Assembly: GCA_030524035.1 (NCBI GenBank)
Contig: JAUNHG010000007.1
Coordinates: forward strand, 1-64,000
Length of the DNA stretch: 64,000 nt
Direction of reading: 5' to 3'
Source: Kocuria sp.
Lineage (GTDB): Bacteria > Actinomycetota > Actinomycetes > Actinomycetales > Micrococcaceae
Shown: positions 35,895 to 44,792 of the stretch, one piece after another
Numbering within the stretch: the first letter of the stretch is position 1
Layout: the number at the start of each line of letters is the position of its first letter
The notes under the pieces: model-generated
The model's input: the letters and a program-made list of their open reading frames with translations, nothing else
Told to the model about the DNA's origin: nothing
Database searches by the model: none
Position numbers and translations under genes: made by a program

Positions 35895-36616
35895 CCCTGA
35901 TACCTCCTGAAGCTAAGAATTCCTGCCGCTGCTGAGCCCGCAGCCCAAATCATTAGCCCAGCTGCCGCGCCTAACCACTTTCGATCAATCTCGGAATTTA
36001 AGTTTTGTGAAATCATAGCGGGAACCCAATTTATAAGATTTTCACCCTGACCAATGCCAATCTCTGCTATCAGTATGGCTACCGGTAAACCCCATAGTAT
36101 GAACATTAAAATGACTACCCCAAATGCTGTGGAGCCTGTTAAGAATCCAAGTCCAGTGCCAAGTATGGTTAGTGTAAAACTCAAGACAATGGCAGAGAGT
36201 AAAGTAACGATAAGGGGTGTCGCGTTGATTTGGGGCAATCTTTGGTGCTGGATAAGCATCAGAATGCATGCTAACCCTGATGATGCGATGAGACCACTCA
36301 AATTTGTTATCAGAGCGCATATCACTATACCTAATGACCGTTGAGTGAATACTAAATTCCGATTAGGTGTTGCCAGTAGTGAATAGTTTATTGCTTTGTT
36401 TGATATTACACTCCCCGTTGCAATTGTGCCTAATATTGCAAAAATCATAGGCGGGGTATCAATAGACACTCTGAGGTGCTGTTCGAGTGGCAAGTTCTCG
36501 GCGCCGTCTCGAAATTTAACTGATATTCCGACGATGAGTAGATGTAGTGCGAATGACAATATCAACAAAATCTTTGTTGATCTTATTGACCATATTTCCT
36601 TTGCATGGGATACCAA
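35891..36616 (-). CDS. ABC transporter permease
   Basis: The 241-aa membrane protein has about six hydrophobic segments (for example ILLILSFALHLLIVGI near 15, MIFAILGTIATGSV near 56, VVILMFILWGLPVAI near 177). It is the ABC-2 type of permease that pairs with the ATPase encoded next to it, sharing 4 nt. Base composition is markedly AT-rich compared with the rest of the window. It has a KAINYSLLATPNRN loop typical of ABC-2 transporters. Substrate not predictable. Confidence 0.83.
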   Translation of the reverse strand: MVSHAKEIWSIRSTKILLILSFALHLLIVGISVKFRDGAENLPLEQHLRVSIDTPPMIFAILGTIATGSVISNKAINYSLLATPNRNLVFTQRSLGIVICALITNLSGLIASSGLACILMLIQHQRLPQINATPLIVTLLSAIVLSFTLTILGTGLGFLTGSTAFGVVILMFILWGLPVAILIAEIGIGQGENLINWVPAMISQNLNSEIDRKWLGAAAGLMIWAAGSAAAGILSFRRYQG

Positions 36617-36829
36617 GTACTTCGCCTTTCGCTAGTGCAAGGAAGGGGAATGTAGGGGCGGTGGATTTCAACATCCTACCTAGTCAAACTGAACATTGGG
36701 TGGAATGTAGCAGGCTTTTGGTAGGGAACAACAGTGCGCGGACGCGACCCTGGCGGTGTTTGCAGGTGCATGTATATAGGAGGGTCGCGCAGTGTTGGAG
36801 TTATCGCTATGCTCTACCCTCAAGGAGTA
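36617..36829. other. Intergenic region upstream of the SAM-IV-like leader
   Basis: About 210 bp between the ABC permease start and the riboswitch. It should contain both the permease promoter and the promoter of the riboswitch-controlled gene; a TATAGGA-like box lies near 36776. No gene seen. Confidence 0.35.
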
Positions 36830-36938
36830 ACGATCATGAGTTCCGGCGTGAAGCCCTGGCTAGCCGGACGGCAACCCTCTCCCGTAGCGGGGTGCCCCAG
36901 GTGAGGATCTGGCCGCACGGTATACCGCGTGTGGCAAG
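36830..36938 (+). promoter_or_regulatory. SAM-IV-like riboswitch
   Basis: The leader has the conserved SAM-IV string: CATGAG (36835), AAGCCCTGGCTAGCCGG (36851), CGGCAACCCTC (36869), then GGGGTGCCCCAGGTGAGGATCTGG (split here as GGGGTGCCCC and AGGTGAGGATC). A downstream hairpin GCCGCAC / GTGTGGC (36912-36935) matches the extra SAM-IV stem. SAM-I-type cores share GGCAACCC-GGTGCC. It lies 85-190 bp upstream of a sulfur-type flavin monooxygenase, so that gene should be shut off when S-adenosylmethionine is plentiful. Recognised by eye, not by covariance search. Confidence 0.8.
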
Positions 36939-37022
36939 TACGGCGCTCACAGGCGCTGGACCCGCAGAAGGCCACCGCTGGTGGCATACGGGGCGCGGGT
37001 CAGTGATCTAAGGAGACCTGGC

Positions 37023-38444
37023 GTGAGCAAGCGGATTTCCCTGAATGCCTTCGATATGACGTGTGTGGGGCACCAGAGCTTTGGGCTGTGGCGCCACCCC
37101 CGTTCCCGGGCCACCGAATACAACACCATCGAGTACTGGACTGACCTGGCTCAAACCCTGGAACGGGGCAAGTTTGATGCCTTGTTTTTGGCTGACGTGG
37201 TGGGAATTTACGATGTTTACAAGAACTCTGCGGCCCCCTCGATTGCCGATGGCGCACAGGTTCCGGTGAATGACCCCTTCATGCAGATTTCGGCCATGGC
37301 TGCCGTCACCAAGGGTCTGGGGTTCGGGGTGACCAGTGCCGTAACTTACGAACAGCCCTACACCTTGGCTCGTAAATACGCGACTTTAGATCATCTGACG
37401 CGTGGACGCGTGGGCTTCAATGTGGTGACCTCCTACCTGGCCTCAGCGGCAGAAAACCAGGGACTACCACGACAAATCGACCACGACCTGCGTTACGAGA
37501 TCGCCGATGAATTCTTGGACGTCTGCTACAAGCTGTGGGAAGGTTCTTGGGAAGACGGTGCCGTGGTGAAAGACCGTGAACGCGGTGTGTACGCTGACCC
37601 CAGCCTTGTGCACCCCATCCAGCACTATGGGCAGCATTTCACGGTGCCAGGTGCCGCGCTCACGGAGCCTAGTCCGCAGCGCACTCCGCTGATTTTCCAG
37701 GCCGGGGCGTCGTCAAGGGGGCAAGAATTTGCGGGTAAGCACGCGGAGGCGGCGTTCATTACCGCACTGCGCCCTGACCTGACGCGGTATATGACAGACC
37801 GTTTCCGGGACACCGTGGAGCAAGCAGGCCGTCACCGTGATGACCTCAAAATTTACGCCATGCTGTCCGTGGTGGTGGATGAAACAGACGCGAAAGCGGA
37901 AGCCAAATACCGCGACTACCTGCAATACGTGAACCTGGAGTCTTCCCAGGCAATCATCGGCGGGTGGTCTGGTGTGGATTTATCGCGCTTTGACGAGGAC
38001 GAAGTGCTCAAGTACGTGCAAACTGAATCCATTCAATCCTTCTTGACCCCTTTCACCATGCAGGACACCACCCGCAACTGGACCCGGCGGGACATCGCTG
38101 CCCATTGTGCAATCGGTGGTATGGGTTCCGTGCTGGTGGGCTCGCCCCAGACTGTGGCGGATCAACTGGAAACCTGGATTGACGACGGAGGCTTGGACGG
38201 CATCAACCTTGCTTACCACGTCTCACCGGGCTCTTTTGAGGACTTTGTGGATTACGTGGTCCCTGAGCTGCAGAAGCGTGGGCGTTACCGTACCGAGTAC
38301 GACGGCACCACGCTGCGTGAAAACCTTTACGGCGCTGGCCAATCCAAGGTGCTGGATACCCACCCAGCCGCCAAATACCGTGGGGCGTTTGCCGGGGCTC
38401 CGTCTACGGCTACCGCCCCGGCCCGAGAGCTCGCGGACGCATAA
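37023..38444 (+). CDS. LLM-class flavin-dependent monooxygenase (NtaA/DszA/DmoA-type)
   Basis: The 473-aa protein shows the NtaA/SnaA/DszA family layout: AFDMTCVGHQSFGLWRHP (about 8-25), EYWTDLAQTLERGKFDALFLADV, RVGFNVVTSYL and VFQAGASSRGQ. These enzymes use FMNH2 to oxidise organosulfur or amine compounds. GTG 37023 lies 7 nt after AAGGAG, preferred over an in-frame start at 36981. The SAM-IV-like leader upstream points to sulfur scavenging, such as sulfide or sulfone cleavage, when methionine is short. The exact substrate is unknown. Confidence 0.88.
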   Translation: MSKRISLNAFDMTCVGHQSFGLWRHPRSRATEYNTIEYWTDLAQTLERGKFDALFLADVVGIYDVYKNSAAPSIADGAQVPVNDPFMQISAMAAVTKGLGFGVTSAVTYEQPYTLARKYATLDHLTRGRVGFNVVTSYLASAAENQGLPRQIDHDLRYEIADEFLDVCYKLWEGSWEDGAVVKDRERGVYADPSLVHPIQHYGQHFTVPGAALTEPSPQRTPLIFQAGASSRGQEFAGKHAEAAFITALRPDLTRYMTDRFRDTVEQAGRHRDDLKIYAMLSVVVDETDAKAEAKYRDYLQYVNLESSQAIIGGWSGVDLSRFDEDEVLKYVQTESIQSFLTPFTMQDTTRNWTRRDIAAHCAIGGMGSVLVGSPQTVADQLETWIDDGGLDGINLAYHVSPGSFEDFVDYVVPELQKRGRYRTEYDGTTLRENLYGAGQSKVLDTHPAAKYRGAFAGAPSTATAPARELADA

Positions 38445-38483
38445 TCCCAGCCGCACGAGAGGTCGGACTCACGGCAGACGGCG

Positions 38484-38526
38484 AAAGGGCCGGATACTTA
38501 GCGTTTACGCTGGTATCCGGCCCTTT
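38484..38526. terminator. Strong bidirectional terminator
   Basis: AAAGGGCCGGATAC and GTATCCGGCCCTTT pair over 14 bp, with an inner AGCG-TTTA-CGCT stem. It lies between the plus-strand monooxygenase and the minus-strand tRNA-Ser and can serve both. Confidence 0.88.
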
Positions 38527-38535
38527 GCGACAGAG

Positions 38536-38623
38536 CGGAAGGTGTAGGATTCGAACCTACGGTACGGGGTTACCGCACACCGGTTTTCAAGACCGGCTCC
38601 TTCGGCCGCTCGGACAACCTTCC
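38536..38623 (-). tRNA. tRNA-Ser (anticodon TGA)
   Basis: On the minus strand an 88-nt cloverleaf has acceptor stem GGAAGGT / ACCTTCC, anticodon loop CTTGAAA with TGA, a long variable arm and T-arm GGTTCGAATCC. It reads UCA/UCG-type serine codons. Transcribed away from cstA and stopped at the strong hairpin after it. Confidence 0.97.
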
Positions 38624-38873
38624 ATGAGTGCTTACCGGCGCTTGCCGTTCGTGCACGGTTGGAAACGTTAGCACACACCGTGGGTGCCATGGCAAGGCCT
38701 CTGGTGGGATGCCCCCAAATGTCTGCGCAGCTGCATGGATGTGGCGCGCCGGCAACTGGATTTATGCCTGTTACGTGTTCCATGTCATATTTGCCTACAA
38801 TGGCCGCGTTCTTCAGGCTGTGCCCACTCACAGCGTTCGTACACAACACGGCTTTCTTGTCAGCAGGAGCACC

Positions 38874-41156
38874 ATGAGCACCATCGCTAATTCAGAAGCT
38901 TCCGACGGTCACGGACCGGAAACGGAGCTTCCGCCGGTTGCCGTTGACTCCGAGGTTTTGGAGGCAGAGCAACGTCAATGGACTCCCACTAAAATTGCGT
39001 TGTGGCTGATCATCGCTCTTATGGGTGGTGTGGCGTGGTCCATGCTTGCCATTGTTCGTGGGGAAACCATCAACGCCATATGGTTTGTGTTAGCGGCAGT
39101 GTGCAGTTACCTGGTGGCCTACCGTTTTTACGCAAAGTTCATTGAAAATAAGCTCGTTAAGCCGGACGACACCCGGGCCACACCAGCCGAATACAAAGCC
39201 AACGGGCGTGACTACCTCGCCACAGATCGCCGTGTCCTTTACGGACACCATTTTGCCGCTATCGCAGGGGCTGGACCACTTGTGGGCCCGGTGCTTGCCG
39301 CACAGATGGGGTACCTGCCCGGGACCATCTGGATCGTTGTAGGTGTGATTCTGGCCGGTGCGGTGCAGGACTACCTCGTGCTGTTCTTCTCTATGCGTCG
39401 CGGGGGCCGTTCTTTGGGACAAATGGCCCGCGAAGAGCTCGGTGTCATCGGCGGATGGGCTGCGATCATCGCTACGTTGGCGATCATGATCATCATCGTG
39501 GCCATCCTGGCCTTGGTGGTGGTCAACGCTTTAGGTGAATCGCCGTGGGGTGTTTTCTCCGTAGGCATGACCATTCCCATTGCGCTGTTCATGGGTGTCT
39601 ATCTGCGGTACATCCGCCCGGGGAAGGTCATGGAGATCTCCGTGATCGGTTTCGTTCTACTCATGGTGGCCATCGTCGCTGGCGGATGGGTTGCTGATAC
39701 GACGTGGGGTGCCGAACTATTCACCTTGGAGCGCACCACCCTGGCATGGTGCGTGATTCTCTACGGCTTTATTGCTGCGGTGTTGCCGGTGTGGCTTCTG
39801 CTTTCTCCGCGTGACTACCTATCCACCTTTATGAAGGTGGGGGTGATTGTGCTACTGGCTTTAGCCATCGTGGTTGTGCGTCCGGAAATCGCAGTGCCCG
39901 CAGTATCGGAATTCGCTGGCCGTAGTGACGGGCCGGTATTCACGGGTTCCCTGTTCCCTTTCCTGTTCGTGACGATTGCCTGCGGTGCCTTATCGGGGTT
40001 CCACGCGCTGATAGCTTCCGGAACAACCCCCAAGATGGTTGAAAAAGAACGCCAGACCCGCATGATCGGCTACGGCGGCATGCTCATGGAATCATTCGTG
40101 GCCATCATGGCCCTGGTGGCAGCTATTTCGATTGACCGGGGAATTTACTTTGCCATGAACTCATCGGCGGCAGCCACTGGGGGAACCGTGGAAGGCGCCG
40201 TGGCCTGGGTGAACTCCTTGGGATTGACCGGCGTGAACGTCACACCGGAGCTATTGCAAGGCACAGCAGACGCGGTGGGGGAAGAAACCATTGTGTCCCG
40301 AACCGGTGGCGCTCCCACGTTGGCCGTGGGATTAGCGCACATCATGCAGCAGTGGTTCGGCGGGGCATCGATGATGAGTTTCTGGTATCACTTCGCAATC
40401 ATGTTCGAAGCCCTGTTCATCCTCACAGCGGTGGACGCCGGAACTCGTGTGGCGCGTTTTATGCTGCAGGATTCCTTGGGCAACGTAGTACCCAAGTTTG
40501 CAGATACCAACTGGCGTCTGGGTAGCTGGTTGACCACCGGAATCATGGTGGCCGGCTGGGGGTCCATCCTGATTCTGGGAGTCACGGATCCCCTGGGCGG
40601 AATCAATACTTTCTTCCCGTTGTTTGGGATTGCTAATCAACTGTTGGCAGCTATCGCGCTGTCAGTGTGCTTGGCGATTGCAGCATCCCGGGGGAGTGTG
40701 AAATACCTGTGGATCATCATCCTCCCGTTGGCTTTTGATCTTGTGGTGACTCTGGTGGGGTCGTACCAGAAGATTTTCTCCACCGATCCCACGGTGGGCT
40801 ATTGGGCTAACCATTTCGCGTTCCGGGAAGCTCTGGCACAAGGGCAAACCAGCATGGGTAATGCCAAGACCGTGGAAGCAATGGAAGCGGTGGTGCGTAA
40901 CACCGCAGTGCAAGGAACGTTGTCTATCGTATTTGTGCTGTTGGCTTTGATCGTCGCCGTGACGGCGGTGGCGCGCACGGTACGGTGTCTGCGGGAAGGG
41001 GAACCGGAAGTGCACGAAGATCCCTATGTTCCGTCGAAATTTTTTGCCCCTGCAGGGTTTATCCCAAGCCCTGCAGAACGAGAATTAGACAAGCGGTGGG
41101 CTGCTCTGCCTTTGGAGGTCCGCACGCCGGGTGGGGTTCATGGCCATGGACACTGA
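38874..41156 (+). CDS. cstA: Carbon starvation protein CstA (pyruvate/peptide transporter family)
   Basis: The 760-aa protein has some 16-18 hydrophobic segments and the CstA core motifs: GRDYLATDRRVLYGHHFAAIAGAGP (start around residue 103), QDYLVLFFSMRRGG and GFHALIASGTTPKM. CstA proteins take up pyruvate or peptides in starved cells. ATG 38874 follows AGGAG by 4 nt; the open frame extends 82 codons further up, through the tRNA region, and is not coding there. It is followed by ybdD, whose start overlaps its end, the usual CstA-YbdD pair. Confidence 0.94.
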   Translation: MSTIANSEASDGHGPETELPPVAVDSEVLEAEQRQWTPTKIALWLIIALMGGVAWSMLAIVRGETINAIWFVLAAVCSYLVAYRFYAKFIENKLVKPDDTRATPAEYKANGRDYLATDRRVLYGHHFAAIAGAGPLVGPVLAAQMGYLPGTIWIVVGVILAGAVQDYLVLFFSMRRGGRSLGQMAREELGVIGGWAAIIATLAIMIIIVAILALVVVNALGESPWGVFSVGMTIPIALFMGVYLRYIRPGKVMEISVIGFVLLMVAIVAGGWVADTTWGAELFTLERTTLAWCVILYGFIAAVLPVWLLLSPRDYLSTFMKVGVIVLLALAIVVVRPEIAVPAVSEFAGRSDGPVFTGSLFPFLFVTIACGALSGFHALIASGTTPKMVEKERQTRMIGYGGMLMESFVAIMALVAAISIDRGIYFAMNSSAAATGGTVEGAVAWVNSLGLTGVNVTPELLQGTADAVGEETIVSRTGGAPTLAVGLAHIMQQWFGGASMMSFWYHFAIMFEALFILTAVDAGTRVARFMLQDSLGNVVPKFADTNWRLGSWLTTGIMVAGWGSILILGVTDPLGGINTFFPLFGIANQLLAAIALSVCLAIAASRGSVKYLWIIILPLAFDLVVTLVGSYQKIFSTDPTVGYWANHFAFREALAQGQTSMGNAKTVEAMEAVVRNTAVQGTLSIVFVLLALIVAVTAVARTVRCLREGEPEVHEDPYVPSKFFAPAGFIPSPAERELDKRWAALPLEVRTPGGVHGHGH

Positions 41157-41379
41157 TCGGTTGCAGCCCCCAGCCCCCGGCCTCTGGGCATCGGTGACGT
41201 CAGCTCTTACACGCACCAACCACTGGTTCGCCGGTGTGCTCGGCGCAGACAAATACCAACGGTACTTGGAGTACCATGCTGCGCACGGCCAGCCGGGAGT
41301 TATGCCTTTGTCAGAAAAAGAATTCTGGCGGCAGTGGCAGGATCATCAGCAGAACAATCCTCAGGGACGATGTTGCTGA
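41140..41379 (+). CDS. YbdD/YjiX (DUF466) family small protein
   Basis: The 79-aa protein has the DUF466 pattern: VLGADKYQRYLEYHAAHGQP near the centre, KEFWRQWQDHQ and the C-terminal Cys-Cys pair. These small proteins accompany CstA/BtsT transporters and are needed for their pyruvate uptake in E. coli relatives. Start uncertain: ATG 41140 or 41146 (or GTG 41131), all overlapping the cstA end by 10-25 bp. Confidence 0.88.
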   Translation: MAMDTDRLQPPAPGLWASVTSALTRTNHWFAGVLGADKYQRYLEYHAAHGQPGVMPLSEKEFWRQWQDHQQNNPQGRCC

Positions 41380-41414
41380 ACATCTGACGTGCACCCCCGG
41401 ACAGGTCAGGGGGT

Positions 41415-41921
41415 GTGGTTTTGTCTGAGAACATATATTCCACGATGGGATTCTTGACAGAGCACCTGGCGGATCGCCGGGATAACAAGGAGCTGGGCCA
41501 GGGGGTCTGGCGGCGAGCGCATGACCGGTTTCGCCGTGGTTTAGACCGGTTCCATCAAGTACTGGAGCATGTTCAGGACCATGATTTGGCGGTTCGTGCC
41601 GTGCCCGTAGCCAACTTGTTAGCAGATCTGCTTCCGACGGTGCGTTGGATCTGCGCGGAAGCGCAGGGAATTGCCCCGGACCACAAGCAGGAAATTCCAC
41701 AGTCGGACGGTGGTTGGTTGCATGATCTGCACCGTGAGCTTTCCCGCGCCGGAAATGATCTGGCGCAGGCGGCAGAAGCCCTTGCCATGGCAAGGTTCCA
41801 GAGTGCCGGGGTAGGGGACCAGGGAGCATGTGATGCTAGCTTCTGTGCCTTACAGCGCCGCTCAGAGGCTGTCGTAAAACGGGTGGAACATGCGGAGCGT
41901 CTGATGCGCTCCCACCAGTGA
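41415..41921 (+). CDS. Hypothetical helical protein, 168 aa
   Basis: No family recognised. The product is entirely helical by composition, soluble and rich in His, Arg and Ala: LGQGVWRRAHDRFRRGLDRF, a central LADLLPTVRWICAEAQG and a C-terminal RRSEAVVKRVEHAERL. GTG 41415 has a CAGGGG just upstream; an ATG 10 codons later (MGFLTEHL) is possible. It lies 35 bp after ybdD and ends 7 bp before a strong terminator. It may be co-transcribed with cstA-ybdD. Confidence 0.65.
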   Translation: MVLSENIYSTMGFLTEHLADRRDNKELGQGVWRRAHDRFRRGLDRFHQVLEHVQDHDLAVRAVPVANLLADLLPTVRWICAEAQGIAPDHKQEIPQSDGGWLHDLHRELSRAGNDLAQAAEALAMARFQSAGVGDQGACDASFCALQRRSEAVVKRVEHAERLMRSHQ

Positions 41922-41928
41922 AAATAAT

Positions 41929-41960
41929 GTTGGTCCGTCACCTGACGGTGACGGACCAAC
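41929..41960. terminator. Strong terminator
   Basis: GTTGGTCCGTCACC pairs perfectly with GGTGACGGACCAAC over 14 bp around a 4-nt loop. On the minus strand it is followed by ATTATTTT, so it terminates the tRNA-Thr transcript; it also sits directly after the plus-strand gene. Confidence 0.88.
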
Positions 41961-41966
41961 ACCTTG

Positions 41967-42039
41967 AGCCGCCTGCCGGAATCGAACCGGCGACCTATTC
42001 ATTACGAGTGAATCGCTCTACCGACTGAGCTAAGGCGGC
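41967..42039 (-). tRNA. tRNA-Thr (anticodon CGT)
   Basis: Minus-strand 73-nt cloverleaf: acceptor GCCGCCT / AGGCGGC, D-arm AGCTCAGTCGGTAGAGC, anticodon loop CTCGTAA (CGT), T-arm CGGTTCGATTCCG. It decodes ACG threonine codons. Discriminator base is U. Confidence 0.97.
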
Positions 42040-42111
42040 GTTGCGCTGAACACCATGTAGCGGTGCGGTTCAGCGCAGGCCACTTTACCGCCGTCGGCCC
42101 GGTCCCCAAAA

Positions 42112-43656
42112 TCACCGGCATATCTGATCATCCGGTGGGAGGTCGCCGTCGATCAGATAAGTATTGACAGCATCAATAACACATGCGTCGCCGCTCGTGT
42201 ATGCGACGTGATCCCAACCGTCATAGGTCAGCAGTCGTGCCTGGCCTAATTGTTCAGTTAAGGATTCGGCCCACGCATATGGGGTAGCGGGGTCGTGCAG
42301 GGTGCCAACCACCAGAATCTCGTTGGAGCCGCTGTAGGACGCCGGTTCCGGGGAATCAACGGGGTCAACCGGCCACTGCTGGCACGCGGCATCCGTGTAA
42401 CCCAAGTACTTGCCAAATACGGGGGCTGCTTCTACCAGTTCTTTGTGGTCGGCTTCCATTTGCTCATCACTGACGGTGCGGGAATCGAAATCCACACAGG
42501 TGACTGCTGAAAAAGCGAACGTGGAATTACCCCGATACGTGCCGTCAGCTGAGCGCCCGTGGTTTTGGTCGGAGTTCAGCAACAACGCCGTGTAGTCACC
42601 GTCCTGTGCATCACGGAGCGCTTGGTTCAAGGCTGAATACTGGGTGGTGCTGTACAAGGGGGTTAGGACGCCTTCCGCTGCGCTGACCGTACTGACTCTG
42701 CGACCGTCATCAGCGGTGACATCTTCTTTGGTGGTGTGGTCCAGGATGCGTTGTACTTCCTCTAGGCCCTCATCCACGGAACCGTCCGTAAAGCATTCGC
42801 TGTTGTTTTCAACGCAATCCCGCACGAATTCACGCAGAGATGCATCGAAACCGCGCGCCTGCGCCAAAGCCACCTCGTGATTGTTCAGCGAAGGGTCCAC
42901 AGCGCCGTCCAGCACAAAACGGCCTACCCGGTCAGGGAACATGCTGGCGTAGGCCGAACCAATCTGCGTACCGTAGGAAAACCCCAAGTAATGAGTGCGT
43001 TCGTCCCCTAGAACACCTCGCATGATGTCCATGTCCCGCGCCACGGAATCAGTGTTCATGTGCCCCAGCAGCTCCCCGGAGTTTTGCGCGCAGGCTTCGC
43101 CAACATCGCCGTACTCTTCACGGATGTCATCAATGGAATCCTTGATGCCGCCGAAGGGTGAATTTTCCCTCCAACGGTCTAACTCCGCATCATCCAGACA
43201 GGTAATCCCCTGGGAACGGAACACGCCACGGGGATCAAAAGAAACCACGTTGTAGTTTTCCTGCACTGCAGAATCCAGAAAAAGCGGCGCGCTTTGTAGC
43301 AGGTCCACCCCGGAGCCACCAGGTCCGCCGGGGTTCAGAATCAACGACCCCTGTGGAGCATCGGCGGTGGAAACCAGGCGTGCCAGGACCACCGTGGTGG
43401 TTTCCCCATCCGGGTTGTCGTAGTCCACGGGAACGGTTAAATCAGCACATTCAAGGTCGCTGTTTCCCCGAACCTCACTGCAACCTCCCCATGTCAGCTC
43501 CTGCTGGTAGTAGGTGGCTAGAGCAGGATCGGTGCCTTGCAGGGATTTTTCGGTGGATTCGGTGGGAGAATCGTTGTGCTGGGCGCAGCCTGCCAGCAGC
43601 ATGGCACTGCACAACCCGACGGTGATGAGTACGGATGGTCGGCGGCGTAGCTTCAT
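42112..43656 (-). CDS. Secreted lipoprotein alpha/beta hydrolase (tripeptidyl aminopeptidase type)
   Basis: The 514-aa protein has a lipoprotein signal (LLAGC lipobox at about 20-24), an alpha/beta hydrolase core with LNPGGPGGSG (oxyanion region) and nucleophile Ser in GFSYGTQIGSAY, and a C-terminal TAP-like domain with a late Asp and His (YDGWDHVAYTSGDAC). Related Streptomyces SlpD/E and TAP enzymes remove short peptides. Its ATG overlaps the holB stop by 4 nt, the order seen in Micrococcaceae. Likely anchored on the outer face of the membrane. Confidence 0.88.
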   Translation of the reverse strand: MKLRRRPSVLITVGLCSAMLLAGCAQHNDSPTESTEKSLQGTDPALATYYQQELTWGGCSEVRGNSDLECADLTVPVDYDNPDGETTTVVLARLVSTADAPQGSLILNPGGPGGSGVDLLQSAPLFLDSAVQENYNVVSFDPRGVFRSQGITCLDDAELDRWRENSPFGGIKDSIDDIREEYGDVGEACAQNSGELLGHMNTDSVARDMDIMRGVLGDERTHYLGFSYGTQIGSAYASMFPDRVGRFVLDGAVDPSLNNHEVALAQARGFDASLREFVRDCVENNSECFTDGSVDEGLEEVQRILDHTTKEDVTADDGRRVSTVSAAEGVLTPLYSTTQYSALNQALRDAQDGDYTALLLNSDQNHGRSADGTYRGNSTFAFSAVTCVDFDSRTVSDEQMEADHKELVEAAPVFGKYLGYTDAACQQWPVDPVDSPEPASYSGSNEILVVGTLHDPATPYAWAESLTEQLGQARLLTYDGWDHVAYTSGDACVIDAVNTYLIDGDLPPDDQICR

Positions 43657-44792
43657 AACAGAGATACTGCCATGGCTTCAAAGGCCAGTCCCGCAGCGGC
43701 ATTGGTGCGGATACGGGAACGGGTCCGGGCAATCACATCGATACGGTGTAAAGATTCTTCGGGGGTGGTGTTGGTAGCGTAATCACGCAAGTCCTCCCCC
43801 AAGTGGTGGTTGATTAATGCTGAGCCGGTCTGCAGCTGAAGGCTCAGCACGTCGCGGTAGAACGTCGTCAGATCAATGAGGAACCGGTCCAGGGTATCCG
43901 TGCGGATTCTTTTCGACCGACGTTTCTGATCGTCTTCAAGCCGCTTAATAGCACTGCGCACGCTGGGGGGCATCCGCCCAGACTCTGGGGCCCCGAGCGC
44001 CACCAAAAGGTGGGCTTTTTCGTCTTCATGGCGAGCATCGGCATCGGCAGCCGCTTCTTCTTCCGCCAGTTTGGTCAGGCGGTCAGCTTCCCGGACAGCA
44101 TCGGCCACCCCATTCAGTCTCAGCGGCATTTCCACCACTTGGCGTCGTCGCTGACGTGCATCGTCGTAGTGGGCCAAACGGCGTGCTACTCCCACATGTG
44201 ACTGGGACAGGCGCGCGCATTCCACGGCTAATTCCCGGGGCACACCGTCGCGGGTTTCCAATAAATGCGCTACGTCAGCCACCGGTGGAATACGTAGGGT
44301 GACGGGGCGGCAACGCGAACGGATAGTCACCAAAACGTCCATGGGACTGGGTGCACACAATAGCCATATGGTTTTGGGCGGGGGTTCTTCAATGGCTTTC
44401 AGCATCACGTTGGAGGTGCGTTCCACCATGCGGTCGGCGTCTTCAATCACCATGATGCGCCAACGACCAACGGATGGTCTGTCCTGCCCTCTGACCACTA
44501 GCTCTCGGGCATCGTCAATGCGAATTTCGTTATGTTCCGTGCGGAAATGAGTCAGATCCGCGTGGGTCCCGGATGCCACGGTGCGGCAGGAAGTGCACTG
44601 ACCACAGCCACGGTGGGCAGGTTCGGGGTGTTCGCAGAGCAGCGCTGCTGCCAAGGCTAATGCGGCGCTGGAGCGTCCTGACCCCGGGGGTCCTGTTAAT
44701 AACCAGGCGTGTGTGGGTTCGGGATCCAGGACCGCGCGTTTGAGCTGATGGATCACGGCGTCCTGGCCCACAAGTTCATCCCACACGCTCAT
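43653..44792 (-). CDS. holB: DNA polymerase III subunit delta' (clamp loader)
   Basis: The 379-aa AAA+ protein begins VWDELVGQDAVIHQLKRAV, Walker A GPPGSGRSS (about 34-42), a zinc module with CGQCTSC, and MVIEDADRM / SNVMLKAIEEPP, the sensor region of delta'. It is part of the clamp loader that places the sliding clamp on DNA. Overlaps the tmk stop and the following hydrolase start by 4 nt each. The Walker A Lys is replaced by Arg, which is usual for delta' and means no ATP hydrolysis. Confidence 0.9.
   Translation of the reverse strand: MSVWDELVGQDAVIHQLKRAVLDPEPTHAWLLTGPPGSGRSSAALALAAALLCEHPEPAHRGCGQCTSCRTVASGTHADLTHFRTEHNEIRIDDARELVVRGQDRPSVGRWRIMVIEDADRMVERTSNVMLKAIEEPPPKTIWLLCAPSPMDVLVTIRSRCRPVTLRIPPVADVAHLLETRDGVPRELAVECARLSQSHVGVARRLAHYDDARQRRRQVVEMPLRLNGVADAVREADRLTKLAEEEAAADADARHEDEKAHLLVALGAPESGRMPPSVRSAIKRLEDDQKRRSKRIRTDTLDRFLIDLTTFYRDVLSLQLQTGSALINHHLGEDLRDYATNTTPEESLHRIDVIARTRSRIRTNAAAGLAFEAMAVSLL

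Noticed and set aside
38628-38873. 82-codon upstream extension of the cstA frame
   Set aside because: It begins next to the tRNA-Ser gene, has no ribosome site and does not resemble CstA; the AGGAG at 38865 supports ATG 38874.
41311-41829. 172-codon minus-strand frame overlapping the 168-aa hypothetical gene
   Set aside because: Pro/His-rich shadow; the plus frame has better composition and neighbours on the same strand.
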